Source: an uncultured Eubacteriales bacterium (GTDB lineage Bacteria > Bacillota > Clostridia > Oscillospirales > Acutalibacteraceae). Taken from it: DNA of 35,759 nt. The notes under the pieces are model-generated. The model saw nothing but the letters and a program-made list of their open reading frames with translations, was not told where the DNA came from and searched no databases. Shown here one piece after another: positions 32,009-35,759 of this stretch. The stretch covers positions 1 to 35,759 of the forward strand of contig CAREUR010000011.1 of assembly GCA_948968885.1 (NCBI GenBank). Direction: 5' to 3'. The position numbers and the translations under genes are program-made. Each line of letters begins with the position of its first letter. The first letter of the stretch is position 1.

Positions 32009-33058
32009 CTAGCCTCCAATGTATTTTTTCAAATCGTCCTTCTTGATCCTCTTCACAAAGCCCGATCCAATACTCTTTATAAGAACTATATCAAAAAATT
32101 CTCCGGTAGCTTTTTTATCAATCTTCGCAATCTCGGTCAACTTGTCCATATCGCAGTCAATCTCGCATGGCAAGTTATATTTCTTCAGCACAGAGGTCAG
32201 CTCCTCATACGTGCCAGACTTAGTAATCGCCAAATTCTCGCCAGAGCGCACAGTACAAGCCATCCCAATGGCCACCGCCTGGCCGTGAGTGTATTTGCTA
32301 AAATTATAAAACTTCTCTATAGCGTGCCCCAAAGTATGGCCAAAATTCAAGAGTTTGCGCTCGCCCTGCTCCAGCTCGTCCCGCTCCACAAGCTCCTGCT
32401 TTATGCTTATGCACTCAAAAATCAGGCCCGTAAGGATATCCTCAAGCTCGCAATTTTTTATCATATTAAAAAGCGACTCGCTCCTTATCAGGCCATACTT
32501 TATAGCCTCTGCCATCCCGTCTGACAAAAACTGCTTGGGCAAAGTCGATAAAACGCCAATGTCAATAAGCACAAGCTTTGGCTGATAAAACGTGCCAATA
32601 AGATTCTTTCCGTGCGCCAAATTGACGCCATTCTTGCCGCCAATAGCAGAATCGATCTGAGCCAAAAGCGTCGTTGGGATCTGCACCAAATCGATACCTC
32701 TCATATAAGTCGCCGCAACAAAGCCAGCGATGTCCCCCACGATGCCGCCGCCAAGCGCTATAATTAAGTCCGAGCGCGTAAATTTATTCTTAATCAAAAA
32801 CGAGTATATCCGCTCTACCGACTGCAGCGTCTTTGAGGATTCCCCGTGCGTCAAGGTAAATAAAAACACCTCAAAACCGCTCTCAATCAAAGAGTCGGTA
32901 ACGTAGCCCGAATACAGCTCGCTCACCACATCGTCGGTAATTATCAAAACTTGTCTCGCAGATGAAATTTTTTTAATGTGACCGCCAGAATCCCGCGTCA
33001 AATTCGTGTCTATTAGTATTTCGTAAGGAGAGTTCGTTTTAAAGTTAATTTTTTTCAC
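32009..33058 (-). CDS. aroB: 3-dehydroquinate synthase
   Basis: An NAD- and zinc-dependent enzyme that cyclises DAHP to 3-dehydroquinate, the second shikimate step. The 349-aa product shows the nucleotide loop GGGIVGDIAGFVAATYMRG, IPTTLLAQIDSAIGGKNGVN, and metal ligands in GMAEAIKYGLI, NFGHTLGHAIE and THGQAVAIGM. The GTG start at 33056-33058 is favoured by GGGTG six bases before it; the frame could extend to ATG 33079. It is the first gene of the aro operon. DAHP synthase, shikimate dehydrogenase and shikimate kinase are not in this window. Confidence 0.96.
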   Translation of the reverse strand: MKKINFKTNSPYEILIDTNLTRDSGGHIKKISSARQVLIITDDVVSELYSGYVTDSLIESGFEVFLFTLTHGESSKTLQSVERIYSFLIKNKFTRSDLIIALGGGIVGDIAGFVAATYMRGIDLVQIPTTLLAQIDSAIGGKNGVNLAHGKNLIGTFYQPKLVLIDIGVLSTLPKQFLSDGMAEAIKYGLIRSESLFNMIKNCELEDILTGLIFECISIKQELVERDELEQGERKLLNFGHTLGHAIEKFYNFSKYTHGQAVAIGMACTVRSGENLAITKSGTYEELTSVLKKYNLPCEIDCDMDKLTEIAKIDKKATGEFFDIVLIKSIGSGFVKRIKKDDLKKYIGG

Positions 33059-33153
33059 ATTTTTCACCCACATCATCAATTTTATGCTAGAATGATTATT
33101 TTATCAAAATCGTCAAAAATAAACAAAATGAGCCAAATACTTAGTTAAAATTT

Positions 33154-33182
33154 ATTATATCACCATATTGCAACAAAAACAA
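33154..33182 (-). promoter_or_regulatory. Promoter of the aro operon
   Basis: On the minus strand -35 TTGTTT (33177-33182), a 17-base spacer and a perfect -10 TATAAT (33154-33159) with an extended TG. Transcription would start near 33147, giving a leader of about 90 bases with no T-box or recognisable riboswitch. Confidence 0.65.
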
Positions 33183-33199
33183 GTCCCATGTTTTATGGG
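33172..33199 (-). terminator. Candidate terminator between tcdA and the aro operon
   Basis: On the minus strand CCCAT/ATGGG (33195-33199 with 33185-33189, 5-base loop) is followed by ACTTGTTTTTGTT. The stem is short and the T-rich tail overlaps the -35 of the aro promoter. Confidence 0.4.
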
Positions 33200-33279
33200 G
33201 TTTTGCGGGGGTTAAAACACAGGGCATTCCGGCTCAGTCAGGCTTATTAGAATCATTACAAAAACAAAGGCCGAGAGAA

Positions 33280-34014
33280 TTAATCAGCTCCGCGTTGCCA
33301 TTCAAAGTCACTCGAGATAATGTCTTTAACCACTTCGTTGGCAAGAATCAGCCCCGCAACGGCCGGCACAAACGGCGTGCTTCCCAGAATCTTGCTGTCT
33401 CCTCGGTTCACATCATAGCTTGCCACGTCCGGGGTAATTGGCTTTTCCTTTGAATATACCACTTTCAAAGAGCTTATTCCCCTCTTTTTCAGCTCCGTCC
33501 GCATCACACGGCACACCGGACAAACACTAGTCTTAAAAATGTCTGCCACTTCAAGTAAAGTCGGATCCAACCTGTTGCCAGCGCCCATCGCACTTATTAT
33601 CGCAAGGTTCCTTTTGGCGCACTCTTCCACCAAAGCTATTTTTGCCGAGATAGTGTCAATCGCGTCAACCACATAGTCGCAACCGTCTAGAATCTCTTGG
33701 CTGCTGTCCTTCGAATAAAAAATTTTATGCACAACAATATTTGAACCAGGGTTAATGTCTAAGATCCGGTCCTTAGCCACTAGCACTTTGTCCTGCCCCA
33801 GCGTGCTGTGAAGCGCGATAATTTGCCGATTTATATTGGTCTCATCTATAGCGTCATTGTCAACCAGCACAAAATTGCCCACGCCCGCTCTGGCCAAGCC
33901 TTCGACCACATAGGAACCCACTCCACCTAAGCCAAATATCGCCACTGTGGCATCACAAAGCTTTTTTACGGCATCTTTGCCTATCAACAAGCTCGTTCGC
34001 GCAAATTGATCCAT
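33280..34014 (-). CDS. tcdA: tRNA threonylcarbamoyladenosine dehydratase (TcdA/YgdL, E1-like)
   Basis: A ThiF/MoeB-type adenylating enzyme that closes t6A37 of tRNA into the cyclic ct6A form with ATP. The 244-aa length separates it from ThiF and MoeB. The nucleotide-binding motif is FGLGGVGSYVVEGLARAGVG (about residues 27-46), followed by LVDNDAIDETNINRQ. IDTISAKIALVE follows, and CPVCRVMRTELKKRG carries the subfamily cysteines. The C-terminal STPFVPAVAGLILANEVV segment is typical of TcdA. The ribosome site is weak (AGAGA). It is transcribed toward the aro operon but has its own unit, since a promoter and a possible terminator intervene. Confidence 0.92.
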   Translation of the reverse strand: MDQFARTSLLIGKDAVKKLCDATVAIFGLGGVGSYVVEGLARAGVGNFVLVDNDAIDETNINRQIIALHSTLGQDKVLVAKDRILDINPGSNIVVHKIFYSKDSSQEILDGCDYVVDAIDTISAKIALVEECAKRNLAIISAMGAGNRLDPTLLEVADIFKTSVCPVCRVMRTELKKRGISSLKVVYSKEKPITPDVASYDVNRGDSKILGSTPFVPAVAGLILANEVVKDIISSDFEWQRGAD

Positions 34015-34118
34015 TCGTATTTCTCTTTTCTAAGCTAATTTTATGTCTTTATTTTATCACAAAGCCCATCCCCAAACCAGTTTTCGTGATCTTTAAAATT
34101 AAACTTTTGTATTCCCTA

Positions 34119-34147
34119 TTGATTTTGTTCGATTCATGTGGTACAAT
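34119..34147 (+). promoter_or_regulatory. Promoter of tRNA-Leu
   Basis: A -35 TTGATT (34119-34124), a 17-base spacer and -10 TACAAT (34142-34147) with an extended TG. The start would be near 34154, about 13 bases before the mature tRNA. Confidence 0.6.
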
Positions 34148-34166
34148 GTTCCTGCAGTATGGACGT

Positions 34167-34253
34167 GCTGATGTGGTGGAATAGGCAGACACAAGGGACT
34201 TAAAATCCCTCGGTAGCGATACCATGCCGGTTCAAGTCCGGCCATCAGCACCA
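34167..34253 (+). tRNA. tRNA-Leu(UAA), CCA encoded
   Basis: The 87-base sequence folds as a class II tRNA. The acceptor GCTGATG pairs with CATCAGC, with discriminator A and encoded CCA (34251-34253). The D arm begins TGGTGGAATAGGCAGA, and the anticodon stem AGGGA/TCCCT holds the loop CTTAAAA with anticodon TAA. A long variable arm (CGGTAGCGATACCATG) and a T arm GCCGG-TTCAAGT-CCGGC follow. The A discriminator and long variable arm are leucine identity marks. It is a single gene with its own promoter and terminator. No duplicated 3' end that would mark an attachment site was seen in the window. Confidence 0.97.
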
Positions 34254-34316
34254 TATTTTGACCCGACTATTGATACAAAGCTCTATATATCGTGCTTTTT
34301 TGGCAATTATTTTTGA

Positions 34317-34358
34317 TTATATGGTTTGACCTGAAAACCTCTTGTCCAAACCATATAA
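34317..34358. repeat. Long inverted repeat downstream of tRNA-Leu
   Basis: TTATATGGTTTG (34317-34328) pairs exactly with CAAACCATATAA (34347-34358). Beyond a bulged C, GAC pairs with GTC, giving about 15 pairs around a 13-base loop. No T run follows on either strand, so it is not a normal terminator. It lies just before the true tRNA terminator. It could be an RNA processing site or a small mobile-element remnant; function is unknown. Confidence 0.6.
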
Positions 34359-34362
34359 AAAG

Positions 34363-34400
34363 CCCTATGGACACTAAGTTCATGGGATTTTTTATTTTTA
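34363..34400 (+). terminator. Terminator of the tRNA-Leu transcript
   Basis: CCCTATGGAC (34363-34372) pairs with GTTCATGGG (34378-34386), leaving one bulged T and a 5-base loop, and is followed by ATTTTTTATTTTT. Confidence 0.65.
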
Positions 34401-34590
34401 AAATTCAATTATTTAACACTAACAAACCCCATCCCCTTAACAAAAGTTATACTCCTTTTTTAGTTGATCTTATAATATCCATTGATGTGTGAGACAAAGG
34501 ATAACGTTTGAATGCGCAGTGTTGACCTAAGTTTTTATAATTAGCAATGATGCACGGATATTCATAAAATGCCCTATGGAGGTTGATTTT

Positions 34591-35013
34591 ATGGAAAAAC
34601 ACAGCTGCAACTTGGACCGTGGCGGCGAACCTTACGTTTTGAACATTAGCAAGGCTACTAGGGCAAACAATAATTACAGAACGGCTTTGTGGACGGGGAA
34701 TCACTTGCAGTTAACCCTTATGAGCATCCGGGTTGGCGGCGAAATTGGCTTGGAAGTTCATCCAGATACAGACCAGTTTTTGCGAATTGAGCAAGGGAAC
34801 GGTTTAGTAAAAATGGGAAAAGACAAAGATTCACTGGCTTATCGAGAACGAGTCGGCGCTGGCTCTGCAATACTCGTACCGGCGGGGACTTGGCACAATT
34901 TAGTCAATACCGGAAACGTCCCAATTAAGCTCTATTCGATTTACGCACCGCCTAATCATCCAAAGGGCACCATACAAAAAACAAAATCGATTGCCGATGT
35001 CGAAGAACATTAG
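34591..35013 (+). CDS. Cupin-domain protein
   Basis: A 140-aa single-domain cupin. Motif 1 is GGEIGLEVHPDTDQFLRIEQ, with one His and acidic/amide residues in place of the second His of the common H-x-H. Motif 2 is ILVPAGTWHNLVNTG with the second-motif His. The ending KLYSIYAPPNHPKGT is typical of a widespread bacterial cupin subfamily whose substrate is unknown; some members bind metal and sugars. ATG 34591 lies eight bases after GGAGG; the in-frame ATG 34576 would swallow that site. It stands alone after the tRNA gene, with a hairpin terminator behind it. No promoter was convincing, although TTGACC and TATAAT occur upstream at the wrong spacing. Confidence 0.88.
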   Translation: MEKHSCNLDRGGEPYVLNISKATRANNNYRTALWTGNHLQLTLMSIRVGGEIGLEVHPDTDQFLRIEQGNGLVKMGKDKDSLAYRERVGAGSAILVPAGTWHNLVNTGNVPIKLYSIYAPPNHPKGTIQKTKSIADVEEH

Positions 35014-35035
35014 CTTTGAATTTTTTATTACAGAA

Positions 35036-35076
35036 TACCCGCCTTAGGTTTATCCTTTAAGACGGGTACTTTTCAC
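35036..35076 (+). terminator. Hairpin terminator after the cupin gene
   Basis: TACCCGCCTTA (35036-35046) and TAAGACGGGTA (35058-35068) pair with one mismatch and an 11-base loop, followed by CTTTTCAC. The T run is short, so it may be weak. From here to 35203 nothing else was recognised. Confidence 0.45.
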
Positions 35077-35203
35077 TGTTAAAATGCTTAACTGAGGAAA
35101 AATAAGCCGACATAATAGCCATAGTGCGGGCAATATATGCAGTTGTTCACAAATGCCATTTTAGGATCGCAAGGCTTGTTGCCGTGCAAACTACCTTGTG
35201 CGC

Positions 35204-35759
35204 TTATTTTGCGGGTTTAGAAGCTGCCTCATTTAAGCCTTCTACAATTTTGTTTATAAACAAGTTTATCGCCTCGGAATTGCTGCCAATATGAGTTTTG
35301 TCTGCGCCCAATAACTGCGGCTGTTTAGAGATTTCCTCAACCCAATCTGTTATGGTAACAAAAGGATATTTGTCCTTAATCGTTCTCAAATATTGCATAG
35401 TTTTGTAAGATTTCCAGGTCTCATTCCAATGGCCATCAAATGGCGTAACGAAAACCAGCTTATGGCCTGGAGAAAGCTCATCAATGATTTTTTCGATATA
35501 TAAATTTGCATCGCTTATCCCATTTGTTCCTAGCGAAATCACCACGTATTCTCCTAAACTCTCCGATTTCTGCATGTCCATCAGCAGGTTATATCCGTCT
35601 AATAAGGAACGGCTACCTTTTGCGTCTACCGCAGAGCTCGGGATCGATTCTAGCAGTCTCTTTCTTGCGCCTAGTGTTATCGAATCGCCGATTATCGTCA
35701 CGTTCGCTTTTATCCTTGTATCTAAGGCCTCGGCTGTTTTCAAAATAGACTTAACTTGA
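35204..35759 (-). CDS. SGNH-hydrolase C-terminal domain, probable cell-surface O-acyltransferase (5' end outside window)
   Basis: The frame stays open to the window edge (QVKSILKTAEAL before the first listed residue), so the N-terminus is missing. The visible domain has the SGNH blocks: catalytic Ser in TIIGDSITLGARKRLL, the block III-like VISLGTNGISD, and the catalytic Asp/His in LGADKTHIGSNSEAI. In Firmicutes this domain very often forms the extracellular end of OatA-type proteins. There, an N-terminal ten-helix Acyltransferase_3 domain passes acetyl groups to peptidoglycan or surface sugars. That N-terminal half is not visible here, so the assignment rests on the C-terminal domain only. 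The product ends in SKPAK. Confidence 0.75.
   Translation of the reverse strand, partial: QVKSILKTAEALDTRIKANVTIIGDSITLGARKRLLESIPSSAVDAKGSRSLLDGYNLLMDMQKSESLGEYVVISLGTNGISDANLYIEKIIDELSPGHKLVFVTPFDGHWNETWKSYKTMQYLRTIKDKYPFVTITDWVEEISKQPQLLGADKTHIGSNSEAINLFINKIVEGLNEAASKPAK

Noticed and set aside
34167..34253. tRNA-Leu as the attachment site for the integrase remnant.
   Set aside because: No repeat of the tRNA 3' end was found near 1-2000 or elsewhere in the window, and the two lie more than 30 kb apart.

Overview
The window reads as chromosome of a low-to-moderate GC, endospore-forming Clostridia bacterium. The evidence is spoIIE, spo0A, spoIVB, cwlD, a gerA-type receptor operon, HPr kinase, whiA and rapZ, with no outer-membrane genes. 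The order Oscillospirales is a reasonable guess but is not proven by the sequence. GTG and TTG starts are common. Most genes lie on the minus strand.

Layout. (1) 1-2000 is a graveyard of mobile DNA. It holds the C-terminus of an IS110-type transposase, a small membrane protein followed by a SpoIIM/DUF95-like gene with an in-frame amber stop, a holin-like fragment on the other strand, and a tyrosine integrase broken by indels. (2) 2077-4992 is a strong promoter overlapping a perfect inverted repeat, driving a 951-residue secreted protein of unknown function. (3) 5072-9069 (minus) carries hisS, an mgsA-like gene that lacks catalytic residues, and a class B penicillin-binding protein. (4) 9402-11735 (plus) is spoIIE. 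(5) 11727-16423 (minus) is a probable operon hprK-murB-rapZ-whiA-cwlD from one near-consensus promoter. (6) 16448-20206 (minus) is a gerAA-gerAB-gerAC germinant receptor operon, divergent from a DUF421-DUF4363 pair (20309-21363) that has a sigma-G-like promoter. (7) 21379-23538 (minus) is spoIVB-spo0A. (8) 23770-29023 (minus) is one very large repeat-containing surface-protein gene split into five reading frames by four single-base shifts, closed by tandem terminators. (9) 29395-33058 (minus) is a compact shikimate operon, aroB-aroA-aroC-chorismate mutase, with its own promoter and terminator; tcdA lies upstream. (10) 34167-34253 is tRNA-Leu(UAA) with promoter and terminator, followed by a cupin gene and the C-terminal SGNH domain of a gene that runs off the window.

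How the genes fit together. Spo0A commits the cell to sporulation. SpoIIE (forespore phosphatase) and SpoIVB (forespore protease that signals to the mother cell) carry compartment-specific sigma activation forward. CwlD prepares the cortex for germination, and the GerA-type receptor senses germinants. HprK, RapZ, WhiA and MurB link carbon control, cell-wall precursor flux and division. The aro operon makes chorismate and then prephenate.

Stretches over 300 bases without a gene: 9070-9401 holds a candidate PBP promoter (minus) and a candidate spoIIE promoter (plus); 29024-29394 holds the surface-protein promoter and the aro-operon terminator; 34254-34590 holds a long hairpin and the tRNA terminator, with nothing else recognised. 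No CRISPR array, rRNA, T-box or other known riboswitch was recognised.
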